From Chloroflexota bacterium (GTDB lineage Bacteria; Chloroflexota; Anaerolineae; Anaerolineales; Villigracilaceae), in contig JAIOOU010000015.1 in NCBI GenBank assembly GCA_021414245.1, positions 124,001 through 188,000 of the forward strand: 64,000 nucleotides of DNA, in the 5' to 3' direction. This document shows positions 40,672 through 50,870 of the stretch, piece by piece. The notes beneath the pieces are model-generated. The model was not told the DNA's origin. It ran no database searches and worked only from the letters and a program-made list of their open reading frames with translations. Position 1 is the stretch's first letter, and each line of letters begins with the position of its first letter. Both the position numbers and the translations under genes were made by a program.

Positions 40672-43600
40672 CTACTTTAATAACGGCAGGCGGATGACAA
40701 AGGTGCTGCCCGTGAAATTCACCTCGTCCAATCCTTCACTCTCCACCCAAATACTGCCCTGTAGCGCCTTTACGATCCCGGAAGCGATGGCCAGTCCGAG
40801 GCCCGCCCCCCCGCCCTTGTAATTCGTGCGGCTGGAGGAGTGCAATTCCACCTTGCCCAATTGATACAGCTTTTCAAAAATGATCTGGTGGTGTTCAGGG
40901 TCAATGCCAATGCCGGTATCCTTCACACGGATTTCGGCCATTTTGCCCGCGCGAGCCTCCTCCACCACCGATGCGGAAACCGTGATCGCCCCTCCGTCAG
41001 GGGTAAATTTAATGGCATTGACGATTACGTGGTCCAACGCCTTCTTCAACAATTCGGTGTCCGCAAGAACAGGAGGGATGTTCTGCACATTCTCCTCGAT
41101 CGTAAAGTTCAACTGGCGGGCAGTCAGGTCCGCCGCATAATCCTTGTGGATCAACCTGAGGACCAGACTTAAATTGACCGGCTCAACATTTGGGTTGACC
41201 ACCTGGCTGTCCAACCGCGCCACATCCAGCATGCTGTTCACGATCTGATGCAGGCGGTTGGTCCCCTGCAAGACACCGTCCACGGCCTGGACCAGCATGG
41301 GGTTGGCCTGAACCGCCGGGTCGATCTTGATCATCCCCAGGTATCCCAAAATGACCGTGAGCGGCGTGCGTAATTCATGGGCCGCAACCTGGATGAAGGC
41401 TGATTTGTTCTTGTCATGTTTTGCGAGGGTCTTGTAGGCGATGTTCAATTCCTCGACCCGCTGAGCCACCATGCGCTCCATCATTTGATTGATGCTGGTC
41501 ATCTCATCGTACAAGCGTGCATTTTCGAGAGCCACCGTGGCCTGCATGGCAAACGTGGTGGCCATTAAACCATCATCATCGTTAAATGCCCGGTTTGAAC
41601 GGCTTAACAGAAGCAGGCCGTTGACCTTGGTCTTTGAATATAACGGGACTCCCAGCCAGGAACGGTCACGGGGCAGCCAGTCCGGCTGCCGCCAGCCCGG
41701 AACGGCATTCACATCGCTGACCAGGAAAATCTCTCCCCGGTCTGAAACCACCTGATAAAAATCCACGCCGTTGATCTGCAGGCTGAAATCGGAGGCATTC
41801 ACCCCCTCCGGCAGACCCTTATGCGAACGCAGGCGCGGCACGTTATTTACGTCCTCCATCAACAAAACCCCGCGATCATACGGCACGACCTGTTGCAGCT
41901 GATCCAGGATCTCCTGGGGAATTTTATCGATGGTGGTCAATGAAGATAACTGGCGGGATGAACGTGCCAGCGCTTCAGCTCCGCGACGCCGGTCCTGTTC
42001 TGTCTCAAAGAGCTTTGCGTTTTGCGCCGCGGCCTTTTCCGCCACATCCCGCGCCCGGGCAAGTTCCACGGCTCTTTCGCGCGCTTCACTCAACAGGCGC
42101 TCCACCTCCCTTTGTGCATGCTCGCGCTGCTGTACAAGCATGGTCCGCAGGAGGGCGCTGGAAAGCAGGTTCCTTAATCGGGTATACACATCCCAATCGG
42201 TGGAACCCATCTCCACCCACATAAAACCAAAACGGTTGGAAGCCAGGGTTAGCGGCATGACGACCGCATCATAACGATGATCTTCTGGGGTCTTCCCGCG
42301 CGGTACAAGCCTTCCGGTCGCAAGAGTGGATTTTTCACGCGGGATCTCAAATTTATTCTGATCGTACTGCAATAGCAAACGGTAATTTTCAGGGGGAGCG
42401 GAAGCCACGGAACCGGGCGTGCTGATCTCGCTATAAAACATCACATACCAGCGTTCCAGTCCAAGCATCGGGAAATTTTTGGTGATCGCCTCGCCGATCC
42501 CGTCCAAGGTCATGGCCGGCGCCATTGAAAAGCTGAAATTACTGAGCGCCTCTTCCTTCTGTTCAAACTGCAAGCGCCGATAAGCTTGTGCCCGCTGGGA
42601 GAGTTCCCCCACCAGGAGGCGCGCCTGTTGAAAAAGATTTTCTGCGCGCAGCATGGTGGTGGTATTGCTGGTGATGCCTCCCAATGCATATCTTCTAAAT
42701 GTGGAAATTACATTATGCCAGACGGTGGAATCATAATTATTACGCTGCAGAACCTCCACCATGGACTGTATCATTTTCAGGAAGGCATCGCTTTTGTCTG
42801 TCTCATGCAGGCTTGCCAGAAACACATCCCAGGTCCGGCCGAACACGTCAATAAATTGAGCCTTGACTGGGGAATTTTCCGGGATGCTTGCCGCCCCAAA
42901 CAAGGCGCGAATGGCGGCATCCCGTTTGTTTTCCAGGCGGCCCGTCTGTGCCACCTCCTTCGTGAGCACCTCCGCCCTCTTCACATTTTCCGGCAGACAA
43001 CCGCAGGACCAGCGCACCACCAGAGGGGCAGGCAATAAGTTTACATCCTCGACCCTTTCCCCATTCATACGCTTTAATAAGGATCCAAATGCCCCCACGC
43101 CGGCTTCATAAAAATCCTGGTGCACTGTGGTGAGCGGCACACCCATCGATTGGGATTCACTTACATCATCAAAGCCCGTCAACGCGATCGTGTCCGGCAC
43201 CTGGATCCCGCGCTGCTGCAAGGCCTCCAACACACCAAACGCCATACGGTCATTGGAGGCGGCGATGGCTTGAACACGGATCCCTCGTTCATCAAGCAGG
43301 GTCCGGACTGCCGCGCGGCCGCTCTCAGGGCTGTAATCCCCTTCGACCACAAGATGCTCGTCAAAACGAATATCGTGCGCTTTCAGTTCCTCCTTATAGG
43401 CATTTAACCGCTGCTCGGATTCAAAGGAGCCCTGAATACCGGTGACAAAGCCAATACGCTTGTACCCGTGCACTTCAATCAAATGGCGGATTACGGCACG
43501 CATCCCGCCGGCATTATCGGAAACATGGGAGGAAACGCCCTCCGCCTGCACTACAAAGGATGCAATCGGCATGGGGGCAAACATCCGGCAGAAATTCCGC

Positions 43601-43881
43601 AGCTCATCCGCAGAAGGACCGTGACCCATATCCGCAGCCAGAATGATTCCATCAAACTGGCCCGGCTTGATCAGGTCATAAAGCCCGTAGGATCGCCCGC
43701 CATTTCCCGGTCCGTCAAGAACCGCCGGTTTCCCGCCGGCGAAATAAACCACGTTCATGTCATGCGTCTTGGCGGAAGCCAGCACACCGGCCATGAATTC
43801 AGCACCCCATACGCGGCTCAATTGCGCGCCAAGCACGGCAATTGTCTTTCGTTGCGCGGCAGATCCCTGAATTATCGTCAT
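40672..43881 (-). CDS. Soluble sensor histidine kinase with LacI/PBP-type sensory domain and GAF domain
   Basis: The protein has 1069 aa. Residues about 12-310 are a type I periplasmic-binding-protein fold of the LacI effector kind (KTIAVLGAQLSRVWGAEFMAG; YKRIGFVTGIQGSFESEQR; PDTIALTGFDDVSES), but neither a DNA-binding HTH, signal peptide nor TM helix is present. A helical region, a coiled coil (about 600-640), a GAF domain (about 655-800), a HisKA domain (FIQVAAHELRTPLTVILGYLG, His about 835) and HATPase (NAIKFTPDGGAI, DTGIGIDPEH, GLGLAIASG) follow. So a sugar-type ligand is probably sensed in the cytoplasm. No response regulator is adjacent. Confidence 0.92.
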   Translation of the reverse strand: MTIIQGSAAQRKTIAVLGAQLSRVWGAEFMAGVLASAKTHDMNVVYFAGGKPAVLDGPGNGGRSYGLYDLIKPGQFDGIILAADMGHGPSADELRNFCRMFAPMPIASFVVQAEGVSSHVSDNAGGMRAVIRHLIEVHGYKRIGFVTGIQGSFESEQRLNAYKEELKAHDIRFDEHLVVEGDYSPESGRAAVRTLLDERGIRVQAIAASNDRMAFGVLEALQQRGIQVPDTIALTGFDDVSESQSMGVPLTTVHQDFYEAGVGAFGSLLKRMNGERVEDVNLLPAPLVVRWSCGCLPENVKRAEVLTKEVAQTGRLENKRDAAIRALFGAASIPENSPVKAQFIDVFGRTWDVFLASLHETDKSDAFLKMIQSMVEVLQRNNYDSTVWHNVISTFRRYALGGITSNTTTMLRAENLFQQARLLVGELSQRAQAYRRLQFEQKEEALSNFSFSMAPAMTLDGIGEAITKNFPMLGLERWYVMFYSEISTPGSVASAPPENYRLLLQYDQNKFEIPREKSTLATGRLVPRGKTPEDHRYDAVVMPLTLASNRFGFMWVEMGSTDWDVYTRLRNLLSSALLRTMLVQQREHAQREVERLLSEARERAVELARARDVAEKAAAQNAKLFETEQDRRRGAEALARSSRQLSSLTTIDKIPQEILDQLQQVVPYDRGVLLMEDVNNVPRLRSHKGLPEGVNASDFSLQINGVDFYQVVSDRGEIFLVSDVNAVPGWRQPDWLPRDRSWLGVPLYSKTKVNGLLLLSRSNRAFNDDDGLMATTFAMQATVALENARLYDEMTSINQMMERMVAQRVEELNIAYKTLAKHDKNKSAFIQVAAHELRTPLTVILGYLGMIKIDPAVQANPMLVQAVDGVLQGTNRLHQIVNSMLDVARLDSQVVNPNVEPVNLSLVLRLIHKDYAADLTARQLNFTIEENVQNIPPVLADTELLKKALDHVIVNAIKFTPDGGAITVSASVVEEARAGKMAEIRVKDTGIGIDPEHHQIIFEKLYQLGKVELHSSSRTNYKGGGAGLGLAIASGIVKALQGSIWVESEGLDEVNFTGSTFVIRLPLLK

Positions 43882-43963
43882 CTTTTGGTGCCAAAATTAT
43901 ACGATATGAAACACAAATCAGAAATGACAAATCCGTAAAGAAAGACTCCCGCCGCGGAAAAAC

Positions 43964-44287
43964 TCAGGCACGGATCATGGTCAGGAGCATTTTAAATTTC
44001 CGAACCGCGAACAAGGCATGCGGTTCATTGGCCGGCATGATGATCGCGTCACCCGCCTTCAGGTCAAAGCGCCTGCCGGAGATTGTCACCTGCGCCTCCC
44101 CATCAAGAACCTGAACCAGCGCGTCAAAAGGCGCGGTATGTTCGCTCAAGGCTTGATCCTGGTCAAAAGCGAACAACGTAATGTTTCCCCCGTCCGTTTT
44201 GGTGATCTGGCGGCTGACCACGGACGCATCCTGATAACCAGCCATATCGATCAAATTCAAAACCTGTGACTTTTGTGCTACAGACAT
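43964..44287 (-). CDS. Single-domain cupin protein
   Basis: A 107-aa protein of one conserved beta-barrel (cupin_2). The first cupin motif contributes SEHTAPFDALVQVLDGEAQV (His and Asp) and the second GDAIIMPANEPHALFA (His). The metal ligands look partly conserved. Proteins of this size often bind small carboxylates or metals, or protect against redox stress; the function here is unknown. SD AAGGAGG precedes ATG 44287. It is monocistronic. Confidence 0.88.
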   Translation of the reverse strand: MSVAQKSQVLNLIDMAGYQDASVVSRQITKTDGGNITLFAFDQDQALSEHTAPFDALVQVLDGEAQVTISGRRFDLKAGDAIIMPANEPHALFAVRKFKMLLTMIRA

Positions 44288-44432
44288 TAGTTCCTCCTTG
44301 GAAAAGACAACTCTGACCCGGGATCGTTTTTTGACCCGCCAGAGCCAGTTTTGTGTGCGAAAAACACGGATCTACAACATGTCCATAATTGACAACCCTA
44401 TAATACCGCGTATATGTAAAAACGCCATAAAC

Positions 44433-44473
44433 ATAAGGGACGAAGGAGGCCCGAGCCATCCTTCGTCCCTTAT
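44433..44473. repeat. Large stem-loop in the cupin/metalloprotease gap
   Basis: A 15-bp perfect stem (44433-44447 with 44459-44473), with an inner GGC/GCC pairing, has no T run on either side. It may terminate the metalloprotease mRNA or be a structural repeat. The 236-nt gap also holds TTGACA and TATAAT close together (44387-44404), too near to be one promoter. Confidence 0.6.
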
Positions 44474-44523
44474 GCAACACTTCCAGCCTTGGCGTGATTA
44501 ATTCACACCCATCCTGCCTAGGG

Positions 44524-46548
44524 TTATTTTATTTCAATCTGATAGACCGAATTCTTGCGGGTATAACGGGTGGTGCCCGTCACGATCAAAACCGCCTCTT
44601 CGCCGTCCTGCAAGGACAAGGGAATCTCGGCCAACTGATCGGAAGTCAGTTCGATCGACTCAACCGTGGTCCCGGCGCCCTTCTTGATAAGGGTTAACCG
44701 GAAGGTCTGCGGGATGATGTTCTGAACCCGCGTAAAGCCTTTTGCCTCCCAACCGCCGTCGTCCGCTTCAAAATCGGATTTGTAATCGATCGCATCCACG
44801 GAGACATCGTCCAGCAGAAAACCCTCCCCGGTGACTGCCGCATCCGTTACATATTCAAAGCGGACTTGAACCTTCTTGCCCGCGTACTGGGAAAGGTCGA
44901 CCTGCTCCTGGATCCAATTATTCGTTGCGCCGTTGTACCCCCAACCGTACGAATTCCCCGAAGGATTTTCGTCCGTTCCGGAAGGCGTGGTGATAATCTG
45001 CCAATTCTTTCCGTCTTCGGAAACCTCCAGATAAAGGTAATCGTAATCCTTTTCCAGGTCGTACCAGGTACGGAAGGAAAAATTCAACGGGCCGCTGACG
45101 TTCGTAAAATCGAATTCGCGAGTCAGGGTCATGTCCGACTCGTTGCCCAGATTTGTCGCAAACGAATAGGAACCGGAATAGGGGTCAACCGGCAGCATGT
45201 GGATGGCGGTGGAGCCGGTGAAACTCAGGGTATGCTCGCCCGGGCAGGAAATATTGATGTAATCAATTCCAAATTGGTGAACATCGCGGGTGATGGCAGA
45301 TTGCGGGCAGGTGGAGATCGTTTCGGTGTCCGATGTCCGGGGGGCATCGGGGTAGTTATGATAGGTATAGCGCCCGTCACCCACATTGCCGTCCAGCAGA
45401 TACATGGCCGCCGCCCAATCCATGAAGACATCATCGGCCGTGATCAACCTCCCCGTTTGCGGGTCAATGGCGTTCAGGGTCTTGAGCGTGTCATCCACGC
45501 TGGCAAGATCGTTGACCGGGTTGGCAGTCAGGGCCTTGGTGGCTTTTTCTCCAAAGCGGTCCAGGAAATAGGTCAGATATAAAAAGCTCTGTCCGTAATG
45601 GGAGCCGAAATCAGGCGAATCATTGGTAGCCCAGTCATTAAGCTGGAGGTCGGGCGATTGAGCGTAATACCAGTCCGCGCCGCCGACGTCATAACCGTTC
45701 AGGAAGGCCCCAACCTCGGCAAATCCCTCATTGATCCAGGACACATCATTCCGATCGGTCGGGAATTGGATCATGTGGACGAATTCATGGGCCAGGGTGC
45801 TGTAGGCGTATTCATCTCCCAACGGCTGGGAACTGGTCAACACATAGGCTTCATGCCCGTTGGAATATTGGCGCACTAATGGATTGTACTCATCGGAGGA
45901 CGAATAATAACCACCGATATTGCTGCCGAGGTTGCCCGCATAGAGAACATAAATGTGCGGATCGCCATCGACGCCCGGGGTCCATTCGCTGCCGAAAAAC
46001 TCACGGTCAGTCGGGATAATTTTCTGGTCGAACTCGTCCATTAAGGCCTTCATGTCGTCTTTATTCACACTCTCGGGGTTTTCCGCCCAAAAATATGTAA
46101 GCGGTGTAATATTCATCAAGGTCATCTCGACTTGAAAATTCTTATTTGTATCCGCATTGATCAGCCAAAACTTCTGCTTTGCACCCACCTGAAGGGGCGT
46201 GGTCGGCGCGGGCAGAGTGGTGGGGATATTGCACTTGCCCTGCAACCGACAGGCCAGTTCATAGACATCATTTTCAGGTATGACCGATTGATCCAGCAAT
46301 TGAATGGTCTCGTCCGAGATCGTATCCGGTGAGGGGCGGAAGAGTTCCAAATCACCTGTTGGGGTGTTTCCGTCGATCTGGGGAATCAAGGGATTATCGG
46401 TAAGGGTCGGGACCACCTTCGAGAAGGCGTAATACCCGTATCCCGCCATGCCTGCCACAAGCACACAAATGCAGCAAAGCAGGATCACGATCCCGATCAC
46501 AATGGCAGTACTGCCTGATTTTTTTTCGGTCGAATTATTTTCAATCAT
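44524..46548 (-). CDS. Membrane-anchored zinc metalloprotease with MAM-like C-terminal domain
   Basis: The protein has 674 aa from ATG 46548 (GAGG 5 nt upstream); a GTG at 46563 is rejected. One TM helix (about 14-37) anchors it with the bulk outside. The catalytic domain holds HEFVHMIQF (HExxH, about H251) and, some 20 residues on, WINEGFAEVGAF with the third-ligand Glu, which marks a gluzincin related to M30/M6 peptidases. Residues about 440-620 are beta-rich with SFRTWYDLEKDYDYLYLEVSED (about 471-492), a pattern found in immune-inhibitor-A/MAM-like domains. Probably degrades proteins at the cell surface. Confidence 0.85.
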   Translation of the reverse strand: MIENNSTEKKSGSTAIVIGIVILLCCICVLVAGMAGYGYYAFSKVVPTLTDNPLIPQIDGNTPTGDLELFRPSPDTISDETIQLLDQSVIPENDVYELACRLQGKCNIPTTLPAPTTPLQVGAKQKFWLINADTNKNFQVEMTLMNITPLTYFWAENPESVNKDDMKALMDEFDQKIIPTDREFFGSEWTPGVDGDPHIYVLYAGNLGSNIGGYYSSSDEYNPLVRQYSNGHEAYVLTSSQPLGDEYAYSTLAHEFVHMIQFPTDRNDVSWINEGFAEVGAFLNGYDVGGADWYYAQSPDLQLNDWATNDSPDFGSHYGQSFLYLTYFLDRFGEKATKALTANPVNDLASVDDTLKTLNAIDPQTGRLITADDVFMDWAAAMYLLDGNVGDGRYTYHNYPDAPRTSDTETISTCPQSAITRDVHQFGIDYINISCPGEHTLSFTGSTAIHMLPVDPYSGSYSFATNLGNESDMTLTREFDFTNVSGPLNFSFRTWYDLEKDYDYLYLEVSEDGKNWQIITTPSGTDENPSGNSYGWGYNGATNNWIQEQVDLSQYAGKKVQVRFEYVTDAAVTGEGFLLDDVSVDAIDYKSDFEADDGGWEAKGFTRVQNIIPQTFRLTLIKKGAGTTVESIELTSDQLAEIPLSLQDGEEAVLIVTGTTRYTRKNSVYQIEIK

Positions 46549-46631
46549 TTTTTCCTCTGGCACGTCAAAGATTTGTTTATGATACCGCTAATGAGTAAAT
46601 ACAGGATTAGGAAATTAGTCCCCTTTCCCGT

Positions 46632-46675
46632 AAAAAAGGAGCGAAGAACGGCAATGCCGTTCTTCGCTCCTTTCA
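46632..46675 (-). terminator. Rho-independent terminator of clpC
   Basis: A 19-bp perfect stem with a 1-base centre (46635-46653 with 46655-46673), with six T on the minus strand. It lies 17 nt after the clpC stop. Confidence 0.88.
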
Positions 46676-46691
46676 TTTCATCGTAATGGTT

Positions 46692-49163
46692 TTACACTTC
46701 CACTTTGTGCTTTGACTTCTTCGCCGACGCCGCAGTATGGAATACGATCTTGTTTTCCCTCGCGTCCACATCCACGATCACCGCGACACCGTCCTTGAAT
46801 TTGCCGCCTAGTAATTCCACCGAGAGCGGACTCTCAACGTATTTCTGGATCGCTCGGCGCAGCGGACGTGCACCGAAAGCCGGATCGTACCCCTCCCTGG
46901 CAAGCCAGACCCGGGCAGCGTCCGTCAACTGGACGGAAATGTCGTGCTCGTTCAAACGATCCTGGACTTCCTTCATCTGCAGGACGACGATCTCCTCCAT
47001 TTGCTCCAGGGAGAGCGGAGAGAACATGATGGTCTCGTCCACCCGGTTGAGGAACTCGGGGCGGAAGGCACCCTTGAGGGCCTTCTCGATTTTATCGTGC
47101 ATGGCACGTTCGTCATCATCAGCTTTTTGGGTGAGGAAGCCAAGGGTGCCGCCCTTGGTCACATATTCAGTGCCCAGGTTCGAGGTCATGATGAGAACCG
47201 TGTTGCGGAAGTCAACCACCTTGCCCTGGCCGTCCGTTAATCGGCCATCATCCAGGATCTGGAGCAGGGCATTCCACACTTCGGGATGCGCCTTCTCGAT
47301 CTCATCGAAGAGCACGACACGATACGGGCGTCTGCGGACCGCCTCCGTGAGCTGGCCGCCTTCCTCGTACCCAACATATCCGGGTGGGGCGCCAAAGAGG
47401 CGGCTGACCGTATGCTGTTCACGATATTCGGACATGTCGATCCGGACCAGCGCGTCCTCGTCATCGAACATGAACCAGGCCAGAGCTTTGGCCAGCTCGG
47501 TCTTCCCGACTCCGGAGGGACCGACAAAGATGAATGAACCGATCGGGCGGCTGGGGTCCTTCAAGCCTGAACGCGCACGGCGGATGGCATCCGACACGGC
47601 GCGAATGGCCTCCTGCTGGCCGATGATACGTTCGCCCAATCGGGCTTCCATGTGAAGCAGTTTTTCGGATTCAGTTTCCAGCATCTGATTAACCGGAATG
47701 CCCGTCCATTGGTGCACCACCGAGGCGATGTCGTCCACATCCACAACCTCATCGAGCTGGTGTTCGGTTTCCCATTTATCGCGCTTTTCCGTATATTCGG
47801 ATTCAAGCCTTAATCGCTCGGCCTTTTTCTGCGCGGCGCGTTCGTAATCACGTTCCAAACCGGCCTGCTCCTCTTCAGCGCGCAAGCGGTCCACGTCGGT
47901 CTTCATGCCCTTCAGGTCGGGAGGCATGGAATACAATGCAACACGGACCTTTGCGGCGGCCTCGTCGATCAGGTCAATGGCTTTATCAGGCAGGTGCCTG
48001 TCTGTTACATAACGATCAGCCAAACGCGCGGCAGCGGTAAGGGCTTCATCCGAAAAATGGACCTTGTGATGCGCTTCATAACGGTCGCGCAAACCATGCA
48101 GCATCTTGATCGTGTCGTCCACGCTGGGCTCGTCCACATGAATGGGCGCGAAGCGCCTTTCGAGTGCGGCATCTTTTTCAATATGTTTGTGGAATTCATC
48201 AAGCGTGGTCGCACCGATGCACTGCAACTCGCCGCGCGCAAGCGCGGGCTTGAGCATGTTGCTCGCATCCATCGCGCCCTGGGCTGCCCCTGCCCCGACA
48301 ACCGTGTGCAATTCATCGATCATCAGGATCACATCGCCCTTGGCACGCTGGACTTCATCCATGACGGCCTTGAGGCGCTCTTCAAATTCACCGCGAAAGC
48401 GTGAGCCTGCGATCATGGCGCCGAGGTCCAACGCCACCACACGCTTGCCGGACAGGATCTCCGGGACATCGTTGGTGGCGATCTTTTGGGCCAGGCCCTC
48501 TGCAATGGCGGTCTTGCCCACACCCGCTTCCCCGATCAAAACCGGGTTATTCTTTGTACGACGGGAGAGGATCTGGATCAGACGCAAAATTTCCTTGTCA
48601 CGGCCAATGACCGGATCCAGCTTGCCCTCACGCGCAAGCTGGGTCAGGTCACGGGAATATTTTTCGAGAGTACGATAGCGCGTCTCGGCCTGCGGATCGG
48701 TCACGCGTTGACCGCCGCGCAGGTCCTGGATCGAATCATAGACACGGTCACGGGTCAAGCCTGCGCTCTCCAAAATACGTGCAGCCGGGGTATTGCGCTC
48801 GGTCAAAATGGCCAGGAAGATGTGTTCCGTGGAAATATATTCATCCTTAAGACGGTTGGCTTCCTCGTTGGCCAAATCGATGATCCGCTTCACGCGGGGG
48901 GTAATAAAGATCTGTCCGGCACCGCCCCCAAAAATATTGGCTTTCGGGCTGGCACGCAGGGTGGCGTCCAGGCGTTCGGTCAGGGCCTCGGCGCTTACAC
49001 TTAACTTTTCAAGAATCTGGGGAATCACACCGCCCGGCTGTTCGATCAAGGCCAGCAGAATGTGTTCAGTATCGATCTGATTATGTCCATAGCGCTGGAT
49101 GATCTCGGCGGCACGCTGCGCGGCCTCCTGCGCTCTTTCGGTAAATCGGTCAAATCTCATCAT
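46692..49163 (-). CDS. clpC: ATP-dependent Clp protease ATP-binding subunit ClpC
   Basis: ClpC unfolds proteins and feeds them to ClpP. The protein has 823 aa. Two Clp N repeats (1-145) start [23 protein letters not shown]1 has Walker [16 protein letters not shown] (about 214), and a short M-domain lies at about 415-470. AAA2 has Walker [15 protein letters not shown] (about 549), followed by [13 protein letters not shown] and [17 protein letters not shown]. The short middle domain separates it from ClpB. ClpP is not in the window. A 17-bp hairpin lies in the upstream region. Confidence 0.95.
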   Translation of the reverse strand: MMRFDRFTERAQEAAQRAAEIIQRYGHNQIDTEHILLALIEQPGGVIPQILEKLSVSAEALTERLDATLRASPKANIFGGGAGQIFITPRVKRIIDLANEEANRLKDEYISTEHIFLAILTERNTPAARILESAGLTRDRVYDSIQDLRGGQRVTDPQAETRYRTLEKYSRDLTQLAREGKLDPVIGRDKEILRLIQILSRRTKNNPVLIGEAGVGKTAIAEGLAQKIATNDVPEILSGKRVVALDLGAMIAGSRFRGEFEERLKAVMDEVQRAKGDVILMIDELHTVVGAGAAQGAMDASNMLKPALARGELQCIGATTLDEFHKHIEKDAALERRFAPIHVDEPSVDDTIKMLHGLRDRYEAHHKVHFSDEALTAAARLADRYVTDRHLPDKAIDLIDEAAAKVRVALYSMPPDLKGMKTDVDRLRAEEEQAGLERDYERAAQKKAERLRLESEYTEKRDKWETEHQLDEVVDVDDIASVVHQWTGIPVNQMLETESEKLLHMEARLGERIIGQQEAIRAVSDAIRRARSGLKDPSRPIGSFIFVGPSGVGKTELAKALAWFMFDDEDALVRIDMSEYREQHTVSRLFGAPPGYVGYEEGGQLTEAVRRRPYRVVLFDEIEKAHPEVWNALLQILDDGRLTDGQGKVVDFRNTVLIMTSNLGTEYVTKGGTLGFLTQKADDDERAMHDKIEKALKGAFRPEFLNRVDETIMFSPLSLEQMEEIVVLQMKEVQDRLNEHDISVQLTDAARVWLAREGYDPAFGARPLRRAIQKYVESPLSVELLGGKFKDGVAVIVDVDARENKIVFHTAASAKKSKHKVEV

Positions 49164-49183
49164 GGGAATTATCCTTTTCTAAC

Positions 49184-49224
49184 AAATAGACCCTAAAGGT
49201 CTCAATGACCTTTAGGGTCTATTG
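49184..49224. repeat. Large stem-loop between clpC and the GNAT gene
   Basis: A 17-bp perfect stem (49185-49201 with 49207-49223), 5-nt loop. It lies in the clpC 5' region and upstream of the GNAT promoter. The stem contains GACCCTAAA/TTTAGGGTC, shared with the hairpin at 23577. It could regulate clpC translation or be a dispersed repeat. Confidence 0.6.
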
Positions 49225-49349
49225 TGACAGGGGCGATTATAACAAAAGCCTGATTTACAGATTGTAAATGGGGCGTAAGAGGTATGTTAGATTTTCCGGG
49301 AAAACAGGCAAAATATCGTCAAAAGCAGGGATTATCAAGGGTCTTTTTG

Positions 49350-49385
49350 TTTACCCCTGCAAAACATGGGGCTATAATACCTCTA
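49350..49385 (+). promoter_or_regulatory. Candidate leaderless promoter of the GNAT gene
   Basis: TTTACC (49350-49355), 17-nt spacer, TATAAT (49373-49378), then 7 nt to ATG 49386. No SD is present. Confidence 0.55.
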
Positions 49386-50360
49386 ATGTCCTCCATTACC
49401 ATCCCTGCACGTGCGGATGCACACCCCAAGCTTCGCACTTTGAACATTTTGCGTGACCTGCCTGCCGTGGCAGACCTGATCGAGATCTGCTTCTCCAGCA
49501 CCATGGACAGCGAAGGCAAACGCTATGTACAGGATATGCGTCGTGCTGGAAATGACAACTCATTCATTAAATGGGCCAACCGCGCCGCCGAAACCACATC
49601 CCTGCCTTTGAGCGGCTATGTTTGGGAGGAAAACGGCAGGATCGTCGGCAATGCCAGCCTGGTCCCATTTCGCCACAACAAACAACGTCTATACCTGATC
49701 GCCAACGTGGCTGTACATCCGGACTTTCGCCGGCATGGCATCGCCCGCGCCCTCACCGAACGCGCCCTGCAGCACGCCCGCGAAAAAAAGGTAAGTGACA
49801 TCTGGCTTCATGTTCGTGACGACAACGCCGGTGCCATGGATTTGTATTCAAAACTCGGATTCGCCGAACGTGCCCGGCGGACAAGCTGGCAGGCGGTTAC
49901 GGATATCCATACTCCGGCCATGAACACGGATATTGCCATCACGAACAGACACCCCCGGGACTGGCCAACCCAGCAACTCTGGCTCTCGCGGCTCTATCCC
50001 GACCTTTTGGCCTGGCACCGCAATTGGAACTTTCGCTCCCTGCGGCCGGGTTTTTGGAACTGGCTGTATCTTTTTTTTGTGGATATCAATATCCGCCAAT
50101 GGACCGCGGTCCGCAGGGATCACCTGGAGGCTGCACTGGCCTGGATCCCCTACGGACGGGGTGAATCGCTTTTCGTCGCAACAGGTGAAAGGTCGGACCC
50201 TGTGGCGGTGACCGCCCTCCTGCTCCAGGCGCGCCGTGACCTGGCCCATTCCCATCCAAACATTGCCCTCGAATTCCCGTCCGGGGATTTTGACGGTGCC
50301 ATTCTTGCCGCGGGGTTCAAGGCACTGCGCACTTTAATCTGGATGCAGGCAACTTTGTAA
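49386..50360 (+). CDS. GNAT-family N-acetyltransferase
   Basis: The protein has 324 aa from ATG 49386 (MSSITIPARADAHPK); the frame opens earlier, at 49284, but the promoter box lies inside that part. Residues about 18-165 are a GNAT domain with the acetyl-CoA motif VAVHPDFRRHGIARALTERAL and IWLHVRDDNAGAMDLYSKLGFAE. The second half (about 180-324) looks like a degenerate GNAT repeat, without a clear CoA loop. Substrate unknown. Confidence 0.88.
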   Translation: MSSITIPARADAHPKLRTLNILRDLPAVADLIEICFSSTMDSEGKRYVQDMRRAGNDNSFIKWANRAAETTSLPLSGYVWEENGRIVGNASLVPFRHNKQRLYLIANVAVHPDFRRHGIARALTERALQHAREKKVSDIWLHVRDDNAGAMDLYSKLGFAERARRTSWQAVTDIHTPAMNTDIAITNRHPRDWPTQQLWLSRLYPDLLAWHRNWNFRSLRPGFWNWLYLFFVDINIRQWTAVRRDHLEAALAWIPYGRGESLFVATGERSDPVAVTALLLQARRDLAHSHPNIALEFPSGDFDGAILAAGFKALRTLIWMQATL

Positions 50361-50432
50361 TTTATTTTACGTATTCATAATAAGCCTGCATCATGGCAGG
50401 TATAAACGGATTAATAAATAAAAGGAGTTCAG

Positions 50433-50816
50433 ATGATCAAATTTGTTATTCGCTGGGCGATCAACGCCGCCGCACTTTACGCCGCAGCGTTGATCGTACC
50501 AGGCATTGATTTCGAAGGCGACTGGAGGGGGATCGTGTGGCTTGCCCTGATCATCAGCCTGCTCAATGTCCTTTTACGGCCGCTTCTCAAACTGCTGACC
50601 CTGCCCCTTATCATCCTCACCCTGGGCCTGTTCACCGTTGTGATCAATACAATTGTGCTCATGCTAACCAGTTCGATCGGCCAGATCTTTGGTCTTGGTT
50701 TGACGGTGAATGGTTTCTGGCCCGCTTTATTGGGCAGCCTGGTGATCAGCATCGTAAGCATGGTGATGAGCGCAATCTTCCGCGACGAACTCAAAGGCGG
50801 AAAAAAGCACAATTAA
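50433..50816 (+). CDS. Phage holin family 4-like membrane protein
   Basis: A 127-aa protein with four TM helices. It begins MIKFVIRWAINAAALYAAALIVPGI, with LLNVLLRPLLKLLTLPLIILTLG in the middle, the typical pattern of the Phage_holin_4_2 (YvlD) family of chromosomal membrane proteins. These are housekeeping envelope proteins rather than phage lysis genes in most genomes; no phage genes are near. SD AAAGGAG precedes ATG 50433, and a terminator follows. Confidence 0.9.
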   Translation: MIKFVIRWAINAAALYAAALIVPGIDFEGDWRGIVWLALIISLLNVLLRPLLKLLTLPLIILTLGLFTVVINTIVLMLTSSIGQIFGLGLTVNGFWPALLGSLVISIVSMVMSAIFRDELKGGKKHN

Positions 50817-50820
50817 CGCA

Positions 50821-50859
50821 AACAAAAAGGGGCCGCTCATAGTGCGGCCCCTTTTTGTT
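50821..50859. terminator. Bidirectional Rho-independent terminator
   Basis: A 16-bp perfect stem with A and T runs on both sides (50821-50836 with 50844-50859) lies between the convergent holin-like gene and the polytopic protein gene. Confidence 0.88.
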
Positions 50860-50870
50860 TAACTGCAGAT

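Noticed and set aside
50433-50816. Holin-like protein as a prophage trace
   Set aside because: The family is mostly chromosomal, and no phage, integrase or att repeat is nearby.
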